DNA of 10,243 bases from Actinomycetes bacterium (GTDB taxonomy: Bacteria; Actinomycetota; Acidimicrobiia; Acidimicrobiales; RAAP-2), in contig JAJYDR010000088.1 of NCBI GenBank assembly GCA_021777285.1, positions 1 through 10,243 of the forward strand, written 5' to 3'. Positions within the stretch are counted from its first letter, which is position 1. Each line of letters opens with the position of its first letter. The position numbers were made by a program, and so were the translations under genes. Shown here piece after piece: positions 1-6,582 of the stretch. Below the pieces are notes generated by a model. The model saw only the letters and a list, made by a program, of their open reading frames with translations. It was not told the origin of the DNA and did no database searches.

Positions 1-126
1 TACCGCTTTCGGATGAGGGCCCTGCCCATCGTCATGGTGCTGATCATCGTCGATTCGATGTTCTTGCACGTGGGCACGAACTGGTTGTACTCACTGCAGA
101 ACTGGTGGATCAGCCTGCTCGTGTGA
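1..126 (+). CDS. C-terminal end of a membrane protein (partial)
   Basis: Frame 1 is open from the left edge to a TGA at 124-126, giving the last 41 residues of a protein whose start lies outside the window. The tail begins YRFRMRALP, continues with a hydrophobic stretch (IVMVLIIVDSMFL) that could be a final membrane helix, and ends with an aromatic-rich segment (NWLYSLQNWWISLLV). An R-x-R-x-x-x-x-P stretch before the last helix is reminiscent of the C-terminal end of some polytopic glycosyltransferases, but this is too short to name a family. The gene converges on trpS with only 17 bp between the two stop codons and no convincing terminator there. Codon use matches the neighbours. Confidence 0.6.
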   Translation, partial: YRFRMRALPIVMVLIIVDSMFLHVGTNWLYSLQNWWISLLV

Positions 127-143
127 GGACCGACCACGAAGCG

Positions 144-1112
144 CTACTGGAGTCCCATCGCCTCGGCGGCGCGCCGGTAGGTCGCACCGGCGAGGCGATC
201 TGCCTTCTCGGCGCCATCGTGGGCGATGTCGTGCAGTTCGGGGCCGCCGGCGCGCAGCTCGCGATACCGTTCGGCGATGGGCGCGAGTTCCGCGATCATC
301 AGGTCGGCGAGGTCGTGCTTCAAGTCGCCGTAGCGCGAATAGCGCGCGGCGACGGCGTCAGGTCGCTCCCCGCTGAAACCCGCGTAGATCTCGAGCAGGT
401 TGGCCAGTCCCGGCTTGTGCTCCCAGTCAAAGCGCATCTCGCCGTCGGTGTCGGTGACCGCCTTCTTCACCTTGCGCTCGATCGCCTCGGGCGGGTCCAG
501 GACGTAGATGGTCCCGAGCGGGCTCGAAACGGACTTGGACATCTTGCGAGTGGGCTCTTGGAGGTCCATGACGCGCGCGGCGGCGGGCGGCTGGACGCCG
601 ACGGGAATGGTGAAGACCGCGCCGTAGCGGTTGTTGAACCGTTCGGCGAGGTCACGCGCCAGCTCGAGGTGCTGGCGTTGATCGTCACCGACGGGCACCT
701 GGTCGGTCTGGTAGAGCAGGATGTCCGCCGCCATCAGGACGGGGTAGGTGAGCAGCCCCACGCGGTAGCCCTCTTGGCGCTCGGCCTTCTCCTTGAACTG
801 GGTCATGCGCGTGAGCTCGCCGTAGGTGGCCACACACTCAAGCAACCAGCTGAGCTGGGCGTGGTAGGGCACGTGGCTCTGGACGAAGAGCGTGCAGCGC
901 GACGGATCCAGTCCCGCCGCGATCAACACCGCGAGCAGGTCGTCAGTCTGTGCGCGCAGCGTCGAGGGGTCGATCTGGAGGGTGAGCGCGTGCAGGTCCA
1001 CGACGCAGTAGAGCGAGTCGGTCGACTGGGTCGCCACCCACTGCTTGACCGCGCCAAGGTAGTTGCCGATGTGCAAGTCGCCAGAAGGCTGGATACCCGA
1101 GAAGACGCGCAT
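144..1112 (-). CDS. trpS: Tryptophanyl-tRNA synthetase (TrpRS)
   Basis: This class I aminoacyl-tRNA synthetase charges tRNA-Trp with tryptophan using ATP, in the cytoplasm. The 322-residue protein opens with MRVFSGIQPSGDLHIGNYLGA; HIGN (14-17) is the class I HIGH signature, and a perfect KMSKS loop lies at 190-194. MAAD at 127-130 carries the aspartate that in characterised TrpRS reads the indole nitrogen, and VPVGDDQRQHLEL (139-151) is typical of the family. Length and motifs match a normal bacterial TrpRS. The ATG at 1112 is supported by a -10 hexamer (TAGAAT on the minus strand) exactly 6 nt upstream, which implies a leaderless mRNA. The gene diverges from scpA and converges on the partial gene at the left edge. 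With so short a 5' end there is no room for a T-box or a trp leader peptide. Confidence 0.97.
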   Translation of the reverse strand: MRVFSGIQPSGDLHIGNYLGAVKQWVATQSTDSLYCVVDLHALTLQIDPSTLRAQTDDLLAVLIAAGLDPSRCTLFVQSHVPYHAQLSWLLECVATYGELTRMTQFKEKAERQEGYRVGLLTYPVLMAADILLYQTDQVPVGDDQRQHLELARDLAERFNNRYGAVFTIPVGVQPPAAARVMDLQEPTRKMSKSVSSPLGTIYVLDPPEAIERKVKKAVTDTDGEMRFDWEHKPGLANLLEIYAGFSGERPDAVAARYSRYGDLKHDLADLMIAELAPIAERYRELRAGGPELHDIAHDGAEKADRLAGATYRRAAEAMGLQ

Positions 1113-1118
1113 CTCGCA

Positions 1119-1124
1119 ATTCTA
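1119..1124 (-). promoter_or_regulatory. Leaderless -10 hexamer for trpS
   Basis: The minus strand reads TAGAAT, a TANNNT -10 element, followed by 6 nt and then the trpS ATG. Transcription would start at or next to the A of the start codon. No good -35 is visible about 17 bp upstream (CTGGTC), which is common in actinobacteria. The spacing is the same as at scpA, aroH, ispH and the DUF512 gene. Confidence 0.7.
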
Positions 1125-1153
1125 GGGGTCCACCGCAACCCGACCAGGTCCGG

Positions 1154-1159
1154 TAATCT
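1154..1159 (+). promoter_or_regulatory. Leaderless -10 hexamer for scpA
   Basis: TAATCT lies exactly 6 nt before the scpA GTG, and no Shine-Dalgarno sequence precedes that GTG. This is likely the main promoter of the eight-gene run. In the 53-bp gap the putative -35 zones of the trpS and scpA promoters lie between the two -10 elements and partly interleave, so the two divergent promoters probably share polymerase-binding space. Confidence 0.7.
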
Positions 1160-1165
1160 GGCGCC

Positions 1166-1942
1166 GTGACTTACGTCGTGACGACGCCGTCGTTCAGTGG
1201 ACCAATCGAGCTGCTCTTGCAACTGATCAGCCGACACGACCTCGACGTGCTCGAGATCCCCCTCAGTCCCATCGTCGACGAGTTCGTCGCCGCGCTGCGC
1301 GACGACGAACTCGTCATCGAGGTCGACCAGCTCTCCGAGTTCTTGCTCATCGCGTCGATCCTCTTGGAGATGAAGAGTCAGCGACTGCTGCCCGGCCGCG
1401 ACGACGCCGAGCCCGACGAGGAGTTCGTCGGCTGGGAGGAGCGCGACGTGCTGCTCGCGCGCCTGCTCGACCTGCGGACCTACGCCACGGTTGCCGACAC
1501 CTTCGTGTCCCTCTTTGACCGCGCGGGGCGGTCCTTTCCACGGCTCCGAGGGATCGACGATAGTTTCGAAGTCCAACCGCCCGATCTGCTCGCCGGGGTC
1601 ACCCCGTCGGCGCTCGCGCTCGCCTACCTGCGCGGAATCGAGGAGAAGCCCGTCGCGGTCGTGCGGCTCAACCACGTGACGGTGGACGCCGTGACCGTCG
1701 CCGAGACCGTGGTCGCGCTCGCCCAGCGCCTCCCGTCACTCGGACGCCTGTCGTTCCGATCGTTGACGGGCACGCTCACCACGCGCATCGAGATCATCGT
1801 GCACTTCCTCGCGTTGCTCGAGCTATGCAAGATGGGGCACGTGACCCTGGGCCAGGGTCAGACCTTCGGTGACGTCGAGATCCTCTGGGTGAATGACGGG
1901 CCCGGACTGGAACTAGGAAGTGTGGACACCTATGAGGGATGA
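1166..1942 (+). CDS. scpA: Segregation and condensation protein A
   Basis: ScpA is the kleisin subunit that bridges the heads of the SMC dimer and binds ScpB, forming the bacterial condensin that organises and segregates the chromosome. The 258-residue product shows the N-terminal kleisin signature F-x-GP-(x)3-LL-x-LI (residues 10-21), then DVLEIPLSPI (27-36), and the conserved segment SEFLLIASILLEMKSQRLLP (57-76). The C-terminal part (about 195-240), with RIEIIVHFLALLELCKMGHV, fits the winged-helix region that contacts the SMC head. The GTG at 1166 is chosen because the signature begins 9 residues later and because of the leaderless -10 at 1154-1159. It heads the operon and overlaps scpB, its obligate partner. 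Confidence 0.95.
   Translation: MTYVVTTPSFSGPIELLLQLISRHDLDVLEIPLSPIVDEFVAALRDDELVIEVDQLSEFLLIASILLEMKSQRLLPGRDDAEPDEEFVGWEERDVLLARLLDLRTYATVADTFVSLFDRAGRSFPRLRGIDDSFEVQPPDLLAGVTPSALALAYLRGIEEKPVAVVRLNHVTVDAVTVAETVVALAQRLPSLGRLSFRSLTGTLTTRIEIIVHFLALLELCKMGHVTLGQGQTFGDVEILWVNDGPGLELGSVDTYEG
1915..1919 (+). promoter_or_regulatory. Candidate ribosome binding site for scpB
   Basis: AGGAA inside the 3' end of scpA abuts the GTG at 1920, too close for that start, but lies 12 nt before the ATG at 1932. This favours the ATG, though the spacing is on the long side. Confidence 0.4.
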
Positions 1943-2522
1943 ACAGTCGCTGGAGCAGAAACTCGAGGCGATGCTTACCATCGCCCTAGAGCCGATTTCG
2001 GTCGAGGAGCTGGCTGACGTCGTCGACCAGGACGCCCGACGGGTACGAGAGGCGCTTCGCGCGTTGCGCGAGGAGTACGAGCGGGACCGGCGCGGTTTCA
2101 CGATCAGCGAGCTGGCGAGCGGCTGGGTGATGCAGTCCTCGCCCGACGTCGCCGAGTGGGTCACCCGATTCGCCAACCGCGACGTGTCGCACCGACTCAG
2201 TTCTGCGGCCTTGGAGACCCTGGCCATCATCGCGTACCGCCAGCCGATATCGCGCGCCCAGATCACCGCGCTGCGCGGGGTCAACGTGGACGGGGTCACC
2301 CGACTGCTCGAGCAGCGCGGCTACATCGAAGAGCGCGGCCGCGTGGCGGGACCGGGCCAATCCATCCTCTACGGCACCACAGACCTCTTCTTGGACCGGC
2401 TGGGACTCGCGGCGTTGTCCGAACTGCCCCCGATCGAGCAGTTCATGGCACCGGTCGCTGTCGCCGATGAACTCCTCGCGAGTCTGCGCGATTCCGTAGA
2501 CGACCTGTCCGAGGGGGCCTAG
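1932..2522 (+). CDS. scpB: Segregation and condensation protein B
   Basis: ScpB dimerises and binds the central part of ScpA, regulating the SMC-ScpAB condensin. The 196-residue protein has the usual two winged-helix domains: an N-terminal one (about 1-75, starting SLEQKLEAML and PISVEELADVV) and a second with the family hallmark SSAALETLAIIAYRQPISRA (90-109), then RGVNVDGVTRLLEQRGYIEE (115-134), and GPGQSILYGTTDLFLDRLGL (140-159). The start is taken as the ATG at 1932, overlapping scpA by 11 bp; an in-frame GTG at 1920 would add MWTP but sits directly against the AGGAA motif. The stop codon abuts the rluB start, and its last codons carry the rluB ribosome binding site, so translation is probably coupled along scpA-scpB-rluB. 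Confidence 0.95.
   Translation: MRDEQSLEQKLEAMLTIALEPISVEELADVVDQDARRVREALRALREEYERDRRGFTISELASGWVMQSSPDVAEWVTRFANRDVSHRLSSAALETLAIIAYRQPISRAQITALRGVNVDGVTRLLEQRGYIEERGRVAGPGQSILYGTTDLFLDRLGLAALSELPPIEQFMAPVAVADELLASLRDSVDDLSEGA
2511..2516 (+). promoter_or_regulatory. Shine-Dalgarno sequence deciding the rluB TTG start
   Basis: GAGGGG, inside the last codons of scpB, lies 6 nt before the TTG at 2523. It is the best ribosome binding site seen in this run and supports a rare TTG start placed immediately after the scpB stop codon. Confidence 0.65.
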
Positions 2523-3260
2523 TTGGAAGGCGAGCGGCTCCAGAAGACCCTCGCGAGGGCCGGCTACGGATCGCGGCGCTCGTGTGAGTTGCTCATCACC
2601 GAGGGCCGCGTGACCATCGACGGTCGCGTCGCCGAACTTGGCAACCGCGTGGATCCGGCGGTCAACATCATCTGCGTCGACGGCGCGCTGGCGGCGACCA
2701 CGCAGAACACCGTGTACTTCCTCCTCAACAAGCCAGACGGCGTGGTCACCACGGCCTCGGACCCCCACGGCCGCACCACGGTGCTCGACCTGATCAACTC
2801 GCCGGTGCGGGTCTTCCCGGTCGGTCGACTCGACATGAACACCGAGGGGCTGCTGCTGTTGACCAATGACGGGCGCCTGGCCCACCTGCTCACCCACCCG
2901 AGCTCGCACATCGGCAAGGAGTACCTCGTGCGCGTCGAGGGCGACCCGTCGCCCGGCGCGATCCGACGTCTGCGCGAGGGCGTGCAACTCGACGATGGTG
3001 TCACGAGCCCGGCCCAGGTCAGCCGCGTGAGCGAGGGGCTGCTGCGCATCGTGATCCACGAGGGCCGCAATCGGCAGGTCCGGCGTATGTGCGCGGCGGT
3101 CGGTCACGACGTGACGCGTCTGGTTCGTACGCGAATCGGACCCCTGCACGACGCGACTCTCGCACCGGGCGCCTACCGACAACTGTCAGTCGCCGAGGTG
3201 CGTCGACTCTTCGAGGCCGTTGGTATGACCGATGAGATGGCCTCTACGATGCCTGCATGA
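2523..3260 (+). CDS. rluB: RsuA/RluB-family 23S rRNA pseudouridine synthase
   Basis: Enzymes of this family convert a specific uridine of ribosomal RNA into pseudouridine; RluB acts on the peptidyl-transferase region of 23S rRNA. The 245-residue product has an N-terminal S4 RNA-binding domain (RLQKTLARAGYGSRRSCE, 5-22) and a catalytic domain with the signature GRLDMNTEGLLLLTNDG (101-117), where D104 is the catalytic aspartate. The C-terminal motif EGRNRQVRRMCAAVGHDV (180-197) is also typical. The start is an unusual TTG directly after the scpB stop; no ATG or GTG lies before the S4 domain, and a good Shine-Dalgarno sequence precedes it. scpA-scpB-rluB is a well-known actinobacterial order. 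RluB rather than RsuA is inferred from this context; the exact target uridine cannot be read from sequence. Confidence 0.93.
   Translation: MEGERLQKTLARAGYGSRRSCELLITEGRVTIDGRVAELGNRVDPAVNIICVDGALAATTQNTVYFLLNKPDGVVTTASDPHGRTTVLDLINSPVRVFPVGRLDMNTEGLLLLTNDGRLAHLLTHPSSHIGKEYLVRVEGDPSPGAIRRLREGVQLDDGVTSPAQVSRVSEGLLRIVIHEGRNRQVRRMCAAVGHDVTRLVRTRIGPLHDATLAPGAYRQLSVAEVRRLFEAVGMTDEMASTMPA
3245..3250 (+). promoter_or_regulatory. Internal -10 hexamer for aroH
   Basis: TACGAT within the last codons of rluB sits exactly 6 nt before the aroH ATG, the same geometry as the other leaderless starts in the window. It could drive aroH-tyrA-aroA-cmk-plsC independently of scpA. It is embedded in coding sequence, so chance cannot be excluded. 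Confidence 0.5.
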
Positions 3261-3628
3261 CTTCTGCCAAGATTCGAGCCGTGCGCGGCGCCACGACGTG
3301 TGCGGTCGACACGCCCGAGGAGATCGCCGAAGCCACCCAGGAACTCCTGACGCAGCTGATGGACCGCAATCAGCTCGACCACGATGACGTCGTGAGCGTC
3401 ATCCTCACCACCACGCCCGACCTGACGTCGTCGTTCCCGGCCACCTCCGCGCGGGCCATCGGTTTCGGCGACATCCCGTTGCTGTGCGCCAGCGAGATCG
3501 CGGTCCCGGGTTCGATGCCGCGGTGCGTGCGCGTGCTGCTGCACGTCTACACCGACGCCCAGCGTACTGACATCCATCACGTCTACCTGCGTGACGCACG
3601 AACCTTGCGCGATGACCTCCCGGAGTGA
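3257..3628 (+). CDS. aroH: Chorismate mutase, monofunctional AroH type
   Basis: This enzyme rearranges chorismate to prephenate, the committed step to phenylalanine and tyrosine. The 123-residue protein matches the trimeric Bacillus subtilis AroH fold rather than the helical AroQ type: it opens with IRAVRGATTC (6-15), where R10 corresponds to the active-site arginine of the IRGATT motif. FPATSAR (60-66), CASE (77-80, with E80), RCVRV (89-93, with R92) and HVYLRDARTLRDDL (108-121, with Y110) supply the other expected active-site residues. Length is typical. The ATG overlaps the rluB TGA as ATGA, and its 3' end overlaps tyrA. Its product is the substrate of the next gene's enzyme. Confidence 0.95.
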   Translation: MTSAKIRAVRGATTCAVDTPEEIAEATQELLTQLMDRNQLDHDDVVSVILTTTPDLTSSFPATSARAIGFGDIPLLCASEIAVPGSMPRCVRVLLHVYTDAQRTDIHHVYLRDARTLRDDLPE

Positions 3629-4685
3629 GCGCCGAGCCCACGTCGTGGGACTGGGCCTCATCGGGGCGTCCGTCGCGCGAGCGCTCACGAGCGCCGGTTG
3701 GACGGTCACGGGCAGCGACCGCGCCCCCGACATCGTCGAGCGCGCGAAGGAGTTGTCCATCGTCGCCGACTCGCACCCCGCACCCGAGACGACCCTCGTG
3801 GTCATCGCGACACCCGCCGGATCCGTCGCGGACCTCGCGGCCCAGGTGCTCGACCAGCTCGACGATCCCGAGGCCATCGTCACCGACGTGGCGGGCGTGA
3901 AATCGGCGATCGTCGCCACGGTGGACGACGCCCGCTTCATCGGCGGTCACCCGATGGCCGGATCCGAGCAGCGGGGTCTCGCCGCGTCGCGCGACGACCT
4001 CTTTCGCGGCTGCACGTGGGTCCTCACGCCGACCGCAGCGACCGAACCTGGCCACTACAGCCGCCTGCACGGGTACCTGCGAGAGCTCGGTGCCAACGTC
4101 GTGGCGATCACCGCGGCCGATCACGACCGTCTGGTCGCGCTCGCCAGTCACGTGCCGCACCTGCTCGCCGGCGCCTTGATGAACGAGGCGTCACTGGCTG
4201 CCGAGCAAGACGCCGTGCTGCTGCAATTGGCGGCCGGGGGCTTTCGCGACATGACCCGAATCGCGGCCGGCGACCCATCGATCTGGCCCGACGTGCTGTT
4301 CGAGAACCGCGAAGCGATCACCCAGACGTTGACCTCGCTCGAGGAACGCCTCGCCAACATCCGGGCCGCCTTGGGAGAGGGACGTCGTGAGGAGATCGCC
4401 ACCAAGCTCGCCATGGCGTCCGTCGCACGCCGTCAGCTGCCCGGGCGGGCCCTCAGCGCTGACCGACTGGCGTACCTACGCGTGGCGGTCTCGGACCGAC
4501 CCGGCGAGCTCGCGGCGGTGACCGTGGCGGCCTCGGACCTGGGGGTCAACATCTTCGACATCGAGATTGCCCACGGTATCGAGGGCGTGAGTGGCACGCT
4601 CTTGCTCGCGGTTGACGCCCAGCACGCGTCACGTTTCACCGACGCCCTCGTCTCGATGGGTTTCTCCGTTACGCTCGAGCGTTGA
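3612..4685 (+). CDS. tyrA: Prephenate dehydrogenase with C-terminal ACT domain
   Basis: TyrA oxidatively decarboxylates prephenate to 4-hydroxyphenylpyruvate with NAD(P)+, on the way to tyrosine. From the ATG at 3612 the protein has 357 residues. The Rossmann motif VVGLGLIGAS lies at 11-20, GGHPMAGSEQRG at 111-122 and TAADHDRLVALASHVPHL at 167-184, with the conserved histidines H113 and H180. A C-terminal ACT domain (about 287-357: YLRVAVSDRPGELAAVTVAA and following) suggests allosteric control by an amino acid, most likely tyrosine; this is inferred from the family. The start at 3612 overlaps aroH by 17 bp; an in-frame GTG at 3591 would add seven residues and a 38-bp overlap. The stop overlaps the aroA ATG by one base. 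There is no fused chorismate mutase, consistent with the separate aroH. Confidence 0.94.
   Translation: MTSRSERRAHVVGLGLIGASVARALTSAGWTVTGSDRAPDIVERAKELSIVADSHPAPETTLVVIATPAGSVADLAAQVLDQLDDPEAIVTDVAGVKSAIVATVDDARFIGGHPMAGSEQRGLAASRDDLFRGCTWVLTPTAATEPGHYSRLHGYLRELGANVVAITAADHDRLVALASHVPHLLAGALMNEASLAAEQDAVLLQLAAGGFRDMTRIAAGDPSIWPDVLFENREAITQTLTSLEERLANIRAALGEGRREEIATKLAMASVARRQLPGRALSADRLAYLRVAVSDRPGELAAVTVAASDLGVNIFDIEIAHGIEGVSGTLLLAVDAQHASRFTDALVSMGFSVTLER
4670..4675 (+). promoter_or_regulatory. Possible internal -10 hexamer for aroA
   Basis: TACGCT at the end of tyrA is exactly 6 nt before an in-frame TTG at 4682 and 9 nt before the ATG at 4685. The geometry resembles the other starts, but TTG is a poor leaderless start codon and translational coupling from tyrA explains the ATG equally well. 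Confidence 0.25.
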
Positions 4686-5965
4686 TGAGCAGCGAGACCG
4701 TCCCAGCCGCGGCGCGCCTGCGTGGCGTGGTACGCGTACCGGGCGACAAGAGTGCGTCGCACCGGGCGTTGCTCGTCAGCGCCCTCGCCACCGGAACGAG
4801 CCGGATCGACGGACTGTCACCCGGCGATGACGTGCGCGGCACCGGTGTGATCATCGAACAGCTCGGGGCGTCGAGGGTGGTCGAGGGGACTGAGACCGTC
4901 GTCACCGGTGCCCCTGACGGGCTGCACGCGGCGGACGCGCCGTTGGACTGTGGAAACTCAGGCACGACGATGCGTCTCGTGGCGGGGCTCGTCAGCGGGA
5001 TCGACGGTGAACACGTGCTCGTGGGGGACCCGTCGCTCTCGCGGCGTCCGATGGACCGCGTCGCCGTACCGCTGCGCGCGATGGGCGCGACGCTGCGCGG
5101 TGAGGGAGAACAACTCTGTGCACCGCTGCACGTCGTGGGATCGCGCTCCCTGCGCGGGATCGACTACGACGTCCCCGTACCGAGCGCCCAGGTCAAGTCG
5201 GCGATTCTCTTCGCCGGGCTCGCTGCGACCGGCCCGACCATCGTGCGCGAGCGTGTTCGGACCCGTCGGGCGACCGAGGACATGCTGGCACTCGCGGGTG
5301 TGCCTGTCGACGTGGTCGACGTCGGTGTCGGTCGGCGGGTCACCGTGCATCCCGGGCGTCCCCAGGCACGCGCGTGGCGCGTCCCCGGGGACCCGTCACA
5401 GGCCGCGTTCTTCGCCGTGCTGGGTGCACTGCACGCCGACGCCGACGTCGCCGTCGAACCGATCGACGTCGCACCGGAGCGGATCGGCTTCGTGGGCGTC
5501 TTGCGTCGTATGGGAGCGGACCTGTCATTCGTCTCGTACGCGCACGGCACGGGTCTTGTCGCGCGCTCGGCCGAGCTTCGCGCGACGACAATCCACGCCG
5601 AGGAGATCCCATCGGTCGACGAAGTACCCGCCCTCACGGTGGCCGCCGCGGCCGCGACGGGTGTCACGTCCTTCATTTCGATGGGCGAGCTTCGCGTGAA
5701 GGAGTCGGACCGCTTCGCGGGATCGATGTCCCTTGCGAAGGCGCTCGGCTGTCGCGTCTGGGCCAACGGCGACGACTTCTTCGTCGAAGGCCTCGCTTCG
5801 GCTGCGAACTTCCAGTCCTTCCACCAGCCGGCCACCCTCGACCACCGCATGGTGATGGCGGCTGGCGTCGCCGGCATCGCTGGCAGGGGTTGTGTCATCG
5901 ACGGCATCGAGACCGTGTCGTCGAGCTACCCGTCGTTCTTTTCGGATCTGAACGGGCTGCGATGA
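4685..5965 (+). CDS. aroA: 3-phosphoshikimate 1-carboxyvinyltransferase (EPSP synthase)
   Basis: EPSP synthase joins shikimate 3-phosphate and phosphoenolpyruvate in the sixth step of the shikimate pathway. The 426-residue protein shows PGDKSASHRALL (19-30, with K22, S23 and R27), LDCGNSGTTMRL (87-98), SRRPMDRV (119-126), SAQVKSA (167-173), the catalytic aspartate in SVDEVPAL (310-317, D312), RVKESDR (337-343), and LDHRMVMA (385-392). GNSGTTMRL resembles Bacillus-type enzymes more than the GNAGTAMR form of the E. coli class; whether this affects glyphosate tolerance cannot be read from sequence. The ATG at 4685 overlaps the tyrA stop (TGATG); an upstream TTG at 4682 is an alternative start. 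The 3' end overlaps cmk as ATGA. It supplies the chorismate branch used by aroH and tyrA. Confidence 0.96.
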   Translation: MSSETVPAAARLRGVVRVPGDKSASHRALLVSALATGTSRIDGLSPGDDVRGTGVIIEQLGASRVVEGTETVVTGAPDGLHAADAPLDCGNSGTTMRLVAGLVSGIDGEHVLVGDPSLSRRPMDRVAVPLRAMGATLRGEGEQLCAPLHVVGSRSLRGIDYDVPVPSAQVKSAILFAGLAATGPTIVRERVRTRRATEDMLALAGVPVDVVDVGVGRRVTVHPGRPQARAWRVPGDPSQAAFFAVLGALHADADVAVEPIDVAPERIGFVGVLRRMGADLSFVSYAHGTGLVARSAELRATTIHAEEIPSVDEVPALTVAAAAATGVTSFISMGELRVKESDRFAGSMSLAKALGCRVWANGDDFFVEGLASAANFQSFHQPATLDHRMVMAAGVAGIAGRGCVIDGIETVSSSYPSFFSDLNGLR

Positions 5966-6582
5966 CCCAGATCGTCGCCATTGACGGCCCGGCCGGTTCG
6001 GGCAAGTCCACGGTCGCGCGGGCGGTTGCCACAGCGCTCGGATGGTCATTCCTCGACACGGGGGCGATGTATCGCGCGGTCACGGCTGAGGTGCTGCGCC
6101 GCGGCATCGACCCCGCGGACGCCGAGGCGGTCGCCCAGGTCGCCGCCGCGGCGTCGATCAGCACGCTGCCTCGGGTCATGATCAACGGCGTTGACGTCGA
6201 GGAGGTCATCCGCAGCGAACCGGTCAACGTCGCGGTCTCGACGATATCGGCTAACCCCGCGGTGCGCCGTGCCATGGTCACCCGGCAACGGGCCTGGGCG
6301 GCCGCCCAGACGACCGGCACCGTCGTCGAGGGTCGCGACATCGCGACGGTGGTCTTTCCCGACGCGCGCCTAAAGGTCTACCTGACGGCCTCGCTCGACG
6401 AGCGGGCGCGCCGCCGGGGTGACGAGGGCGTGTCATCAGTGACCCGGCGCGACAGTGCTGACCGGGAGCGGGTCGCCTCGCCGCTGCGTCAGGCGAGCGA
6501 CGCCGTCGTCATCGACACGACCGACCTGTCCATTGATCAAGTGGTAGAAGAGATCGTGAGATGGCTGAAGACACCGAACTGA
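5962..6582 (+). CDS. cmk: Cytidylate (CMP/dCMP) kinase
   Basis: Cmk phosphorylates CMP and dCMP with ATP, recycling the CMP released by RNA turnover and phospholipid synthesis. The 206-residue protein has the P-loop GPAGSGKST (9-17), LDTGAMYRAV (31-40) for nucleotide binding, VVEGRDIATVVFPDA (121-135), and RRDSADRERVASPL (161-174). It is short for the family (E. coli Cmk is about 227 residues). Much of the difference lies in the lid region between ERARRR and RRDSADR, where the usual longer helical segment is reduced to a few residues (GDEGVSSVT). All core motifs remain, so it is probably active. The ATG overlaps the aroA stop by 4 bp, and the longer frame upstream is only antisense-like read-through. 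The cmk-plsC pair links CMP recycling with phospholipid acylation. Confidence 0.95.
   Translation: MTQIVAIDGPAGSGKSTVARAVATALGWSFLDTGAMYRAVTAEVLRRGIDPADAEAVAQVAAAASISTLPRVMINGVDVEEVIRSEPVNVAVSTISANPAVRRAMVTRQRAWAAAQTTGTVVEGRDIATVVFPDARLKVYLTASLDERARRRGDEGVSSVTRRDSADRERVASPLRQASDAVVIDTTDLSIDQVVEEIVRWLKTPN

Noticed and set aside
127..143. Terminator between the left-edge gene and trpS
   Set aside because: Only 17 bp lie between the stops; the possible pairing TCGTG/CACGA has a long loop and no U-tract.
1113..1165. T-box or tryptophan attenuator for trpS
   Set aside because: The gap is only 53 bp and the -10 hexamer is 6 nt from the ATG, leaving no leader RNA.
105..1169. A 354-codon open frame antisense to trpS
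   Set aside because: It is a GC-rich shadow of a certain gene on the opposite strand; it has no recognisable domain or start signal.
1986..3182. A 398-codon minus-strand frame across scpB and rluB
   Set aside because: It is antisense to two clear genes, has a low-complexity D/R/H/V composition typical of shadow frames, and no promoter-like element at its start.
3591..3611. GTG start at 3591 for tyrA
   Set aside because: It adds seven residues ahead of the Rossmann motif without signals; the ATG at 3612 puts GLGLIG at the usual distance from the N-terminus. It remains possible.
5374..5961. An N-terminal extension of cmk giving 402 residues
   Set aside because: The extra part is an out-of-frame reading of aroA rich in arginine and glycine. 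The Cmk fold starts at ATG 5962 with MTQIVAIDGPAGSGKST.
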